Below are positions 13,701-21,103 of a stretch of 21,254 bases of DNA, piece after piece. Each line of letters starts with the position of its first letter. Positions within the stretch are counted from its first letter, which is position 1. Location of the stretch: positions 1 to 21,254 of IMG/VR virus record IMGVR_UViG_3300023180_000479; one strand, given 5' to 3'. Made by a program: the position numbers and the translations under genes. Below the pieces are notes generated by a model. It saw nothing but the letters and a program-made list of their open reading frames with translations, searched no databases and had not been told where the DNA came from. The stretch is from a virus.

Positions 13701-14751
13701 TTGAATCATCAATCGTTCTTAAAAATTGTTGTATGTCTGTTGCGTTATCATCAGTATCGTCAATATACATTGCAGTCGCAAGACTAACATCAGCATTATT
13801 AAAACGTAATGTGCCTGCACCAGGATCAGCGTTTGTTGTAGTCGTACTGAAGGTATAATCAAATGTGGCGCCACCAAAGTTACCATCATTACCTTGAGAA
13901 CCTGTATAACCCTGCGAACCATCAAATCCAGTTGCGCCTCTAGAACCGGTATAACCTTGACTGCCTGTATAACCTCTAGAACCAGTGTAACCCTGTGATC
14001 CATTAAATCCTGTAGCACCTCTAGAACCAGTGTAACCTTGTGAGCCGGTATATCCTTGACTACCGGTGTAACCTTTAGATCCATTGTACCCTTGAGAACC
14101 GGTATAACCTCTAAATCCGCGAGAACCGTCATAACCTTGAGAACCGGTATAACCAATTACAGTTGATGCTGATCCAGAGTAACCAATTGTTCCTCTAGAA
14201 CCCGTGAAACCTGTGATAGCACTATCAAAGCTGGCAATTACACTTGCTGAAGAAGAAAAACTTGTTACTGATCCTGACAAATAGGTAGCATTAAACTGAA
14301 AATATCCAGACAATTCAGTAACGCTTGTCACTTCAAACAAAACAAAATTAGATGGTGTTGCCTCTTCAGCAACCCTGAAATAAGAACCTGCGCCAATTGT
14401 TCTCAACGATGCTTGTATATCAACTAAACCGGTTGTAACATCATCAATATACATTACAGTAGCACTACTAATAGTGCCGTTGTTAAACTTTAATTGGCCA
14501 TTACCAGGGTCTTGTGTGTTTGTATTGGTACTGAAAGTATATTCAAAAGAAAAACCACCATAAGCACCGTCTGCCCCAGCAGAACCAGTAAAACCCGTTG
14601 TTCCTTGAGAACCAGTGTAACCTTGTGAGCCGGTATATCCTGAGACAAATGAATTGTTTACCCAAGACGTTCCGTTCCAGACAAATGTTTTACCATTTGC
14701 GGAATATGTGTCGTTTAAACTGGGATTACTTGGAAAATCTAATGCTGCCAT
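10726..14751 (-). CDS. Large collagen-like tail fibre with repeated globular domains and S74 chaperone
   Basis: A 1341-aa fibre. The head (1-34, MAALDFPSNPSLNDTYS...W) is shared with two other proteins here. Collagen-like GYTGSQ/GYTGSK/GDQGVI stretches link four related globular domains at about 64-178, 291-411, 557-677 and 828-948. The last three are nearly identical; the first is diverged but keeps MYIDD and a DIQ...LRTI segment. A small domain at 1063-1108 (PSSPASGDLWFDSDDGML) follows. Residues 1250-1341 form a peptidase S74 intramolecular chaperone: SDASLKKNI with candidate nucleophile S1251 and K1256, then NPVTFNW, GVIAQEIEKILPE, and a final coiled coil. S74 domains trimerise the fibre and then cut themselves off, so cleavage before S1251 is expected. 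The ribosome site is weak; a CATAAATA late-like box lies about 27 bases upstream. Role: long tail fibre for host recognition. Confidence 0.88.
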   Translation of the reverse strand: MAALDFPSNPSLNDTYSANGKTFVWNGTSWVNNSFVSGYTGSQGYTGSQGTTGFTGSAGADGAYGGFSFEYTFSTNTNTQDPGNGQLKFNNGTISSATVMYIDDVTTGLVDIQASLRTIGAGSYFRVAEEATPSNFVLFEVTSVTELSGYFQFNATYLSGSVTSFSSSASVIASFDSAITGFTGSRGTIGYSGSASTVIGYTGSQGYDGSRGFRGYTGSQGYNGSKGYTGSQGYTGSQGYTGSRGATGFNGSQGYTGSRGYTGSQGYTGSRGATGFDGSQGYTGSQGNDGNFGGATFDYTFSTTTTNADPGAGTLRFNNADVSLATAMYIDDTDDNATDIQQFLRTIDDSTSTIKGHFRVSNRLDASDFALFTISSITENTGYFTVNCAYVSGSATSFTNAEDIIITFARTGDKGDIGYTGSRGATGFTGSQGWTGSQGYTGSQGYTGSQGYNGSQGYTGSRGATGFTGSQGYTGSKGDTGTTGFNGSQGWTGSQGYTGSKGDQGVIGYTGSQGYNGSQGYNGSQGYTGSQGYTGSRGVTGFNGSQGYTGSKGNDGNFGGATFDYTFSTTTTNADPGAGTIRLNNATVSLATQMYIDDTDDNATDIQTFLRTIDDSTSTIKGHFRISNKFNSDDFAIFTISSISEQTGYFIVNCGYVSGSAASFSDAEDIIITFARTGDKGDTGYTGSQGIIGYNGSRGYTGSQGYTGSKGDQGVIGYNGSQGWTGSQGYTGSQGYTGSRGATGFNGSQGYTGSKGDQGVIGYTGSQGYTGSRGVIGYTGSQGYNGSQGYTGSKGDIGYTGSQGYTGSRGATGFDGSQGYTGSKGNDGNFGGATFDYTFNTTTTNADPGAGTLRLNNATVSSATQMYIDDTDDAATDIQTFLRTIDDSTSTIKGHFRISNKFNADDFALFTISSISEQTGYFIVNCAYVSGSAASFTNGEDIIITFARTGDKGDIGYTGSQGIIGYNGSQGYTGSKGDQGVIGYTGSKGDQGVIGYTGSQGYTGSKGDQGVIGYTGSQGYTGSKGDQGVIGYNGSQGYTGSKGDTGTTGFNGSQGFTGSKGDAFAITIQDAAPSSPASGDLWFDSDDGMLSVYYNDGTSSQWVVAAGQQGVIGYTGSKGDQGVIGYNGSQGYTGSKGDQGVIGYTGSQGYTGSKGDQGVIGYNGSQGYTGSKGDTGTGFTGSASTVIGYTGSAGAGDNGTINATNDTTTTSLYPVMVAAVGSDSTAKATSTKLIYNASTGTLQTTNFNSTSDASLKKNINTIENGLQIIHKLNPVTFNWIDTDLKSNGVIAQEIEKILPEIVHENEGIKSVSYTQIIPFLIKSIQEMSDKIEELQDRINGD
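10729..11004 (-). other. S74 intramolecular chaperone domain of the large fibre
   Basis: This segment encodes residues 1250-1341 with SDASLKKNI, GVIAQEIEKILPE, a YTQIIPFLIKSIQE helix and a terminal heptad region. The family's Ser/Lys pair (S1251, K1256) is present, so self-cleavage after trimerisation is expected. Confidence 0.82.
10971..10978 (-). promoter_or_regulatory. Exact late-type box inside the S74-coding region
   Basis: TATAAATA on the minus strand, about 235 bases before the start of the short fibre gene (10736). The motif is exact but lies in coding sequence (KNINT), so chance is quite possible in AT-leaning DNA. Confidence 0.2.
11908..14562 (-). repeat. Four copies of a globular domain inside the large fibre gene
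   Basis: Copies lie at about 14562-14218, 13881-13519, 13083-12721 and 12270-11908. Copies two to four encode almost the same 121-residue domain (starting NFGGATFDYTF, containing MYIDDTDD, and ending IITFARTGDKG) but differ at many third codon positions. Copy one is diverged. Each is followed by a new collagen-like stretch. Confidence 0.88.
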
Positions 14752-14777
14752 TTATTGGTTCTCTTCTTATACTCTCT

Positions 14778-14785
14778 TATTTATG
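14778..14785 (-). promoter_or_regulatory. Late-promoter-like box before the large fibre gene
   Basis: CATAAATA on the minus strand, one mismatch from TATAAATA, overlaps the last codons and stop of the 1397-aa gene and lies 26 bases upstream of ATG 14751. Spacing and orientation fit a late promoter. Confidence 0.3.
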
Positions 14786-17700
14786 AAAGCGCGGTTGCTT
14801 TACCTGTTATACTATACGAACCGTCAAATTCCATGTATACGCCATGAATGCCGTCACTAATTGCTGCTTCAGTGTATCCAACAACAAGTAGTTTATCGCC
14901 TTGAGCAATAATAGCTGTTCCAAAATCATTAGCACCTGTACCTGCTTGATATTTTTTCCATGTTCCGTCAGTACGATCTACAATACCCACAAAGATATCT
15001 AACAGACCAATCGTTGTTGCATTATCAGCAAAGAATCCCGAGGTCTGACCTATGATCGCAACTCGGCCGTCTGGTAATAATGTGCTGTGTCTGCCGTTTT
15101 GAGACACTGTTTCCGCTGACGATGAACCTGTTTGCCATGCTGTGCCCCATGTATCTGTCACATAATTGAATTCAATCACACCTATATCAAGACCGCCATT
15201 ATGTGTATTATTTGGAAATGCACCGGAAGTTGTGAAAGCTACAGCAAGTTTATTATTACCTACTTCATGTATACCAAAACCAACATCTTGGAATCCTGTA
15301 CCAGTCTGATAGTAATCTGTAGTGTGCGTGGCCATTTCATGAATGCCCACAAAAATATCATAACCGCCTTGATTTGTATGACCACCTAGATTACCTGTTG
15401 ATCTTCCTACGAAAGCAATATCACCTGTTGCAAGTTCTGTTACTGCATAAACTTCTTCGTCACTAGTAGAACCATTCTGGAAATACTGCATCACACCTGT
15501 TGTTGGATCAATATGAAAAATAATATAATCATATACACCAGATGCGCCTGTGTTGATTCTTCCAATATTGCCAGATGTCACTCCGACAGGAACAATTTGA
15601 CCGCCACTGTGTTCAATGATATCATATCCAAATATATTACCATCGTCAGCAGAACCATCACCAGCAGTCGCAACTTGGTAGAATGTGAAGAAATCTTTAC
15701 CAAAAGAATAATCATAACCAGATGCAATTCTGTTTTTATATGTATCCGTATTGATAAATGTTTGCAAATCATTAAGGTCAATACATGCAGCCCAGAACAT
15801 CCATAGACCATTGGGTCCATATGAACCGTCATACGTCTCTACATCAAAACCTATGTCGGCCACAGAAGCTGTGCCTGTCGTTCTAGTTAGTGTTCCTGTT
15901 GAATCGCTGGGAGCACTAATAGACGCTATAATTGCGGTGTTCAACGAATCAGTTAACGAACTTGCCTGATAAAGCATTTTCGTTGTTTGGTTTCCTGTAA
16001 TGTGATAATTTCCGGTACCGTGTTCATGTTTCCATGCTCTGAACAACATTCCGTCTTGTCCGGCAAATGAGTGACTTGTTTTCGTACCGACAACGACCAC
16101 ATTATCTTGAGTACCGTCATCGATAATTCCAAGAAGAGTTTCTTTACCCCCGAAACCAAATGTATTTTGCCATTCAAATGCACCATCAACATCATACGAA
16201 GCGATTAAACCGTTGCCAGTAGAACCGGGTGTTTCACCAGCCACATATATTCTTCTTTTTGTTCCGTAAAAAGTTGTCCAATTTGGATTAGCATAGTCTT
16301 CACAAACAACAGCATTAAAGGAACAAGACGCCAAAGTTCTCGACCAAACTTTACTGACATTATAAATGAAAGATCCAACAGTCTCGTCAACCTGTACATT
16401 CAGTGCAAACGCATCACTTTCTTCATTACCTACAATAATATAATCAGCGCCGTTTCCGCTGCCGTCTGGATTATTGATGATACCTATATCATTTGCAACA
16501 CCATTTGCACTCGTAGAAAAACCGTTGATCCATTGTATCATACGGTTAGAACCGCTGTTTATCTCTCCCATACCATAACGAATCTTATTTGCTCCGTTAT
16601 CGCCAGCAAAAAGAAAACGTCCTTTTGTATCACCTGAAACATCTCTTCTCAGACGATTCACATTTAAATTTGCAACAGTATTAACTTCAGTGACGCCGCC
16701 ATCAGTATTAAGAACGGTCATAAATGTAGTTGTACCTGATTCGATAGCAACAACAACATACTCTGTTCCAGAATCATCAGTTACAACAATACTTTTAGCA
16801 ACTTGTTCTCCTGTTGTACCATAAGCGTAGTCCCAAGTAAGAGCGCCAGCAGTCGTGATTTTTAATACTAAAGCGTCTGTGCCGCCTGCACCGTAGTTTA
16901 CTGTACTACCACAAACGTACAGATTATCATTGCTGTCTATCGCAATATTGTAACCAACATCTGCGCCTACAATACCGCTATCATAATATTTTTGCCATAC
17001 GATGTCGAAATCTTTATCATATTTTTGTACAAACAGATAACCATCTGTATTATGACTTCCTACGGTGTAATAATTTTCATTACTGTCTTGTACTACGTCT
17101 TTAATTGTCAAGTTATTGTCTATACCATCACGTGTGTTTCTGAGATAACCATGTACTTTAATATCGCGTTTCGTAACAAGTTCTGATTTAGTATAACCCG
17201 TCAACCAAATTTTACCGTTCGAAGCTTGAGTCACACCTGTTGTATAATCATCACCTAGACCACCGTAAACAAAGTGTTGACGACCTTCTGGATTATCCGC
17301 GTCTATCAGTGTTACGATGATATTACCGAACTTTGCTACCGTATCATCAACGCCTTTTAAATCCTCGACACGACCAACGAGACATTTTCTACCGTCAGAT
17401 AATTCTATACCATCGTAGTAATACTCTTCACCCCCGATTTGAATTTCTTCTCTTCGGTAAAACTCAGGACTGCTCACATCATATTTTAATATTCTTTTAT
17501 CGGTGGCAATACCTTCTGGTTCAGTACCTGTGTATCTTGTTTGAACGGCGTTGTCAATATCATATTCAACATACCCAGCAGTATTAGCACTCTGTAACAA
17601 CCAAGCATGATTGGTGTAGTCGTAGTTAAGATGTTCGTAACCACCAAAAGCAGAGTCAAATTTAAACGAATAAACTCCATCGCCTACGTATGTAGCTGCG

Positions 17701-18974
17701 CCGCCGGAAGATGTTCCACTTAACACCAAATAATAACGGGTGTCGGATGAGTTATAACGGAAACCATGCACACGAACTTCATTTGATGATGAATTTGTAA
17801 GAAGTTGTCCTTCATCAGTCCAAGTTGAACCGTTGTAAGAATGTATTGAAACTCCGCCATCAACTGAATCAGAATAAGCGACATACAATTTTGATCCAAC
17901 AGAAAGACACTGAGCGTCAGGAATTCTTGTACAAGAAGATTGAATGACTTGTCTAACAAGATCACCTGGATCAGGCGGATCGGCACTAGGAAATTCCCAA
18001 ATTTCAAGATCATAAAGTGAAGCGTTTGACTGATTAGTCATGACAACAGGAATATAAAACTTACTTCCTAGAACATCACCACAACTTGCACGAATAGGCC
18101 ATCGTTGTTGATCACCAGTGGTGTCATTAAAAGAAAAAGTTGGATCTGCTAAGTTAAATTCACCGACTGTGGATTGTGCAGTAAACGATTCAGATGCAGA
18201 ATCATAAGTCCTGCCGTAAACATCCCAATTACTTGTATTAGCCTGAGCCTGTGCAAAATACATTGCATGATATTTTGCGCCCGTTCCGCGTATAATACCA
18301 CCGGACATATAATTTCTTGTACCAGTATTAGGTAATGTTACATCATTGTGAGAGTTGTGTGCGCCACCAATAGAAGGCGTGTGTACACGAGCAAGTCTAC
18401 TTTGATAAGCAGTACCAGCAGAAGATACTCTTTGTCCGATCTGATAAGCATAAGATTTATCTTCTGGATTGATGTAACCACCACCAGAAGTTGTCTCTCT
18501 ACCTTGATTATAGTTTACATAGAAGGAAGGAAGATGCTTGTGATATTGATAATATTGCCAATCTGTTTCGCCTTGCGCTAGATAGAATCTATCCCAGTAG
18601 AATGCATCATCATCGGCCTCATTCGCTCCCATATGGCCAAATATGATGGCATTATCTTCAATTGTTGATGTGATATCATTTATGCCTTCGCCCACGTGTT
18701 CATTGGCGCCTGCATGATAATAAGTATTTGATCCATCGACTTCCTCATATATCAAAGGAATTGTGCCGTCAATTGTTAACCATGTATTTGCTTGAGATAC
18801 TGCGACATCCCAATGATACAATTTAACTTCAGCCCCTGTTGTATCATTACTAGCGTTAACAGGTTTATACACATACCAATAACCTTCACGATCAATGTTG
18901 TTATTGATCGGTAAGGGCAAGTAATACTCAGAAGTATTAGCGGCGAAATCAAATTGTATATTTGCAAAAGCCAT
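14781..18974 (-). CDS. Very large beta-propeller-type phage structural protein
   Basis: A 1397-aa protein. Residues 1-160 form a head (MAFANIQFDFAANTSEYYLP...). Residues 160-540 contain further beta repeats with SKFYIPVV, SKLYVAYSD and YYLVLSG strands. From about 552 to 967, and again from about 1130 to 1390, a recurring pattern appears of the form D-V-x-x-D-S-N-x-N-Y-Y-x-V-G. Examples are NIAIDSNDNLYVCGST, ITTAGALTWDYAYG and DVDGAFEWQNTFGFGG, like the SBBP-type beta-propeller repeats of bacterial surface proteins. No signal peptide, so it acts as a virion part, not an exported enzyme. The start at 18974 follows AGGAAC and comes three bases after the preceding stop. It probably forms a receptor-binding or scaffold arm of the tail; sugar binding by the propellers is speculation. 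The frame is intact throughout. Confidence 0.8.
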   Translation of the reverse strand: MAFANIQFDFAANTSEYYLPLPINNNIDREGYWYVYKPVNASNDTTGAEVKLYHWDVAVSQANTWLTIDGTIPLIYEEVDGSNTYYHAGANEHVGEGINDITSTIEDNAIIFGHMGANEADDDAFYWDRFYLAQGETDWQYYQYHKHLPSFYVNYNQGRETTSGGGYINPEDKSYAYQIGQRVSSAGTAYQSRLARVHTPSIGGAHNSHNDVTLPNTGTRNYMSGGIIRGTGAKYHAMYFAQAQANTSNWDVYGRTYDSASESFTAQSTVGEFNLADPTFSFNDTTGDQQRWPIRASCGDVLGSKFYIPVVMTNQSNASLYDLEIWEFPSADPPDPGDLVRQVIQSSCTRIPDAQCLSVGSKLYVAYSDSVDGGVSIHSYNGSTWTDEGQLLTNSSSNEVRVHGFRYNSSDTRYYLVLSGTSSGGAATYVGDGVYSFKFDSAFGGYEHLNYDYTNHAWLLQSANTAGYVEYDIDNAVQTRYTGTEPEGIATDKRILKYDVSSPEFYRREEIQIGGEEYYYDGIELSDGRKCLVGRVEDLKGVDDTVAKFGNIIVTLIDADNPEGRQHFVYGGLGDDYTTGVTQASNGKIWLTGYTKSELVTKRDIKVHGYLRNTRDGIDNNLTIKDVVQDSNENYYTVGSHNTDGYLFVQKYDKDFDIVWQKYYDSGIVGADVGYNIAIDSNDNLYVCGSTVNYGAGGTDALVLKITTAGALTWDYAYGTTGEQVAKSIVVTDDSGTEYVVVAIESGTTTFMTVLNTDGGVTEVNTVANLNVNRLRRDVSGDTKGRFLFAGDNGANKIRYGMGEINSGSNRMIQWINGFSTSANGVANDIGIINNPDGSGNGADYIIVGNEESDAFALNVQVDETVGSFIYNVSKVWSRTLASCSFNAVVCEDYANPNWTTFYGTKRRIYVAGETPGSTGNGLIASYDVDGAFEWQNTFGFGGKETLLGIIDDGTQDNVVVVGTKTSHSFAGQDGMLFRAWKHEHGTGNYHITGNQTTKMLYQASSLTDSLNTAIIASISAPSDSTGTLTRTTGTASVADIGFDVETYDGSYGPNGLWMFWAACIDLNDLQTFINTDTYKNRIASGYDYSFGKDFFTFYQVATAGDGSADDGNIFGYDIIEHSGGQIVPVGVTSGNIGRINTGASGVYDYIIFHIDPTTGVMQYFQNGSTSDEEVYAVTELATGDIAFVGRSTGNLGGHTNQGGYDIFVGIHEMATHTTDYYQTGTGFQDVGFGIHEVGNNKLAVAFTTSGAFPNNTHNGGLDIGVIEFNYVTDTWGTAWQTGSSSAETVSQNGRHSTLLPDGRVAIIGQTSGFFADNATTIGLLDIFVGIVDRTDGTWKKYQAGTGANDFGTAIIAQGDKLLVVGYTEAAISDGIHGVYMEFDGSYSITGKATALS

Positions 18975-18977
18975 TTA

Positions 18978-19346
18978 TTAGGTTCCTGAGATAGGTGTGC
19001 CTGGTTTAAAAATCAAATCTGTTGTATTGACTGCAAATCCAACAAAAAGTGATCTAACTGAAGTTGAAGGTGTTGGCGGTGATGATGTTACTGTACCATC
19101 CGAATCAAGAAAATAAATCGATCCAGCAGAAAGTCCTGACAATCCCTGAATCAATCCCCAAGAATAATATATTCCACCTTGTTTGAATAAAACACTATTC
19201 AACTGAAGTGCGGTATCAGAACTTGATGCATCAGTTACGGTGTTTGTTCCAGACATTCGAACAATTCTACCGTTTGTTCCGCCTGATAATCCACTGACGG
19301 TTAAGGCAACATCTGTAATAACATCTGTTGATTTTACAAAAGACAT
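18978..19346 (-). CDS. Small beta-rich structural-type protein
   Basis: A 122-aa protein (MSFVKSTDVITDVALTVSGL at the head). The middle holds IQGLSGLSAGSIYFLDSDGT and a Pro/Ser-rich hinge (SSPPTPSTSVRSLFVGFAV), then DLIFKPGTPISGT. The LSGLxxGxxYFLDxxG...PP...VGxA pattern is one I associate with small beta domains in phage tail or capsid-decoration proteins; I cannot give a named family with certainty. It has GGGAG before ATG 19346 and begins soon after the stop of the 318-aa fibre. It may cap or join the fibre to the 1397-aa protein. No membrane segment or signal peptide. Confidence 0.75.
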   Translation of the reverse strand: MSFVKSTDVITDVALTVSGLSGGTNGRIVRMSGTNTVTDASSSDTALQLNSVLFKQGGIYYSWGLIQGLSGLSAGSIYFLDSDGTVTSSPPTPSTSVRSLFVGFAVNTTDLIFKPGTPISGT

Positions 19347-19349
19347 TGA

Positions 19350-20306
19350 TTAAACTCCCAATCTTGTTATTTCTAAGTAAGCTGTGTTTCCGACAGAACC
19401 AATATTACCACTGTTTGATATATTTATCTCAACAAAGTCATCCGCTGAAAGATTATAAATTTCATCTAACAACAATGTAGTATTAGGTCCAATTGTCGTT
19501 GTTTCTAAATCTGTTGTATCATTTTTGTTTAATGCTACTGTATAACTGTCTGAAGCACCAGCATCACTCGTTGTTATTTCTGATTTAATTCTATAATATC
19601 CTGTTACTTTTACGGTAAACTTAGATGCTGCACCCGATGACCAATACTGTGCTCCAAGAACATCAGCATTTTGATCATATTGTGTTCCTGTCCAAGAAAT
19701 ACCTGTTACTGTTGAACTGACATTAAATGCACTTGTAAGATATGTTCTTGCACCAGAGAATGCACTCCAAGAAGAAATGCCTGTACCCAAACTCAAACCT
19801 ACCTGAACTACTTCAAAGAAACTTGTTGTTGAGTCAATACCACCAGCAGATGTACTTTCTGAAGCATATAATTCAACATAATCTCCAACTGCTAATTCAA
19901 CAATATCATCAAACACTGCAAACTGATTTGGGGCTATTGTTGTTGAGGTTATTGTTATTCCATTTTTTCTGACGGAAAAAGTATATGATGAACCAGAACC
20001 GGAGTCAGTTGCTTGAACCTGTGCGTTTACCCTATAGAATCCATTTTCTGTGATTGAAAAACGAGAGGGTGTTGATGCAGACCAGAAAGAACCAGTATCA
20101 AAATTTGTTGAAGACCAAGGCACAGCAGCTGCTGTAGATCCTAGAGAGTAATCAACCGATAATGTTGCTTTCGACCCTACAAATGCTCTTTTCGTTGAAC
20201 GTGTAATCACATCCCATTTTTCACCGTCATATTGCCATACAGCAGCATTATCATCTGTGTATGTGTCATTTGTTGACGGTGCTGATGGAAAATCTAAATC
20301 TGCCAT
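19350..20306 (-). CDS. Tail fibre protein with two tandem C1q/TNF-like domains
   Basis: A 318-aa protein. Residues 1-32 are the same head module as in the two collagen-like fibres (MADLDFPSAPSTNDTYT...WQYDGEKW). Two related domains follow at about 40-170 and 184-318. Each runs from a W-S-S/T segment through F-x-I/V-x-x-x-G-F/Y-Y-R to SYTFSVRKNG or SYTVALNKND, then a D-x-I-x-x-L-x-x-x-D-x-V-E strand pair (IVELAVGDYVELYASES in the first). This is the strand pattern of the C1q/TNF jelly roll, which usually trimerises. In animals and bacteria C1q heads cap collagen-like stalks, but here the collagen part is absent. The start at 20306 follows AGGATA. A trimeric receptor-binding tip is likely. The C1q call rests on strand pattern, not on a search. 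Confidence 0.78.
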   Translation of the reverse strand: MADLDFPSAPSTNDTYTDDNAAVWQYDGEKWDVITRSTKRAFVGSKATLSVDYSLGSTAAAVPWSSTNFDTGSFWSASTPSRFSITENGFYRVNAQVQATDSGSGSSYTFSVRKNGITITSTTIAPNQFAVFDDIVELAVGDYVELYASESTSAGGIDSTTSFFEVVQVGLSLGTGISSWSAFSGARTYLTSAFNVSSTVTGISWTGTQYDQNADVLGAQYWSSGAASKFTVKVTGYYRIKSEITTSDAGASDSYTVALNKNDTTDLETTTIGPNTTLLLDEIYNLSADDFVEINISNSGNIGSVGNTAYLEITRLGV

Positions 20307-20318
20307 TATTATATCCTG

Positions 20319-21095
20319 TTATTGTGTCGCGTAAATTTTCTTTCTAAATGCCGGTGATATCAACTCACTGCTTGTATTTGTTCCTGTTTGCAACATAGCA
20401 TCACAGTTGTTATTAACACTCCGGCCTGCAATTGCAGTTGTAATCTCCCAGGCCAGTTCGAATGTTAAATATCCGCATTGATTACTCCCCGCTGAACTAG
20501 AACTTTTATTTGCTGCCAACGTAAGAGCAGAAGTTGGAGTAAGAGTCATCGAACAAGTTTGTTCAGTGCTTGTTGTCAAGTTACTAATTGTTGAACCGTT
20601 CACCCATCCTGTTCCATTCTCAGAAGTTGAAATTTGTGATTGCGTCCAAGTTCCGTTACTGTTAAAAACACTATACCACATTTTTCCTATAATTCTTCCT
20701 GCTCCATTTTGCCATGATCTATTGTCTGCTCGAACATCTAAATTTAATGACCAAGATCCAGTATCAAATTGTGCATTATATGGAAAAGCCAGTGATATAC
20801 CACTTACAGGAACTATTGTAGTCTCAGTATCATTATATGTATTATTAAAAGTAGAATTAGTCTCAATATTTGTTGATGTACTACTACTCGGCGTTCCTGA
20901 TGAAAAAGTGCCTCTCGAAACTTCACTACCGTTACTCATCAATGCATAGTTGCCCGAACCTGTTGTACCTATGTTCCATCCAGTGTTTGTATGATTCACA
21001 CCCGCTGCAATTTGAGATAAATCTCCTGTCAAAAATGCATATGTTGTTGAACCACCAAAATTCTTTGAATCTAGATACCATGTTTTAGTAGCCAT
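20319..21095 (-). CDS. Ser/Thr/Asn-rich phage structural protein of unknown function
   Basis: A 258-aa protein starting MATKTWYLDSKNFGGSTTYA, very rich in Ser, Thr and Asn and with few charged residues. Segments such as GSWSLNLDVRADNRSWQNG, IIGKMWYSVFNSNGTW and CGYLTFELAWEI alternate in the manner of a beta sandwich. The C-terminus carries SELISPAFRKKIYATQ. I do not recognise a named family. The start at 21095 has AAGGTGA five bases before the ATG, overlapping the stop of the preceding gene, so the two are in one transcript. The position at the front of the fibre block and its composition suggest a virion surface or tail protein. Confidence 0.75.
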   Translation of the reverse strand: MATKTWYLDSKNFGGSTTYAFLTGDLSQIAAGVNHTNTGWNIGTTGSGNYALMSNGSEVSRGTFSSGTPSSSTSTNIETNSTFNNTYNDTETTIVPVSGISLAFPYNAQFDTGSWSLNLDVRADNRSWQNGAGRIIGKMWYSVFNSNGTWTQSQISTSENGTGWVNGSTISNLTTSTEQTCSMTLTPTSALTLAANKSSSSAGSNQCGYLTFELAWEITTAIAGRSVNNNCDAMLQTGTNTSSELISPAFRKKIYATQ

Positions 21096-21103
21096 GATTC
21101 ACC

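Noticed and set aside
10317-14200. CRISPR-like regular repeats
   Set aside because: The periodicity is 9 or 18 bases, in frame, and encodes Gly-X-Y triplets; there are no unique spacers of constant length and no cas genes.
10726-14751. Diversity-generating retroelement target in the fibre
   Set aside because: No reverse transcriptase, template repeat or adenine-biased variable region is seen in the window; the repeats differ at third positions in all directions.
14778-14860. Plus-strand short ORFs between the large fibre and propeller genes
   Set aside because: They run antisense to both genes and have no ribosome site.
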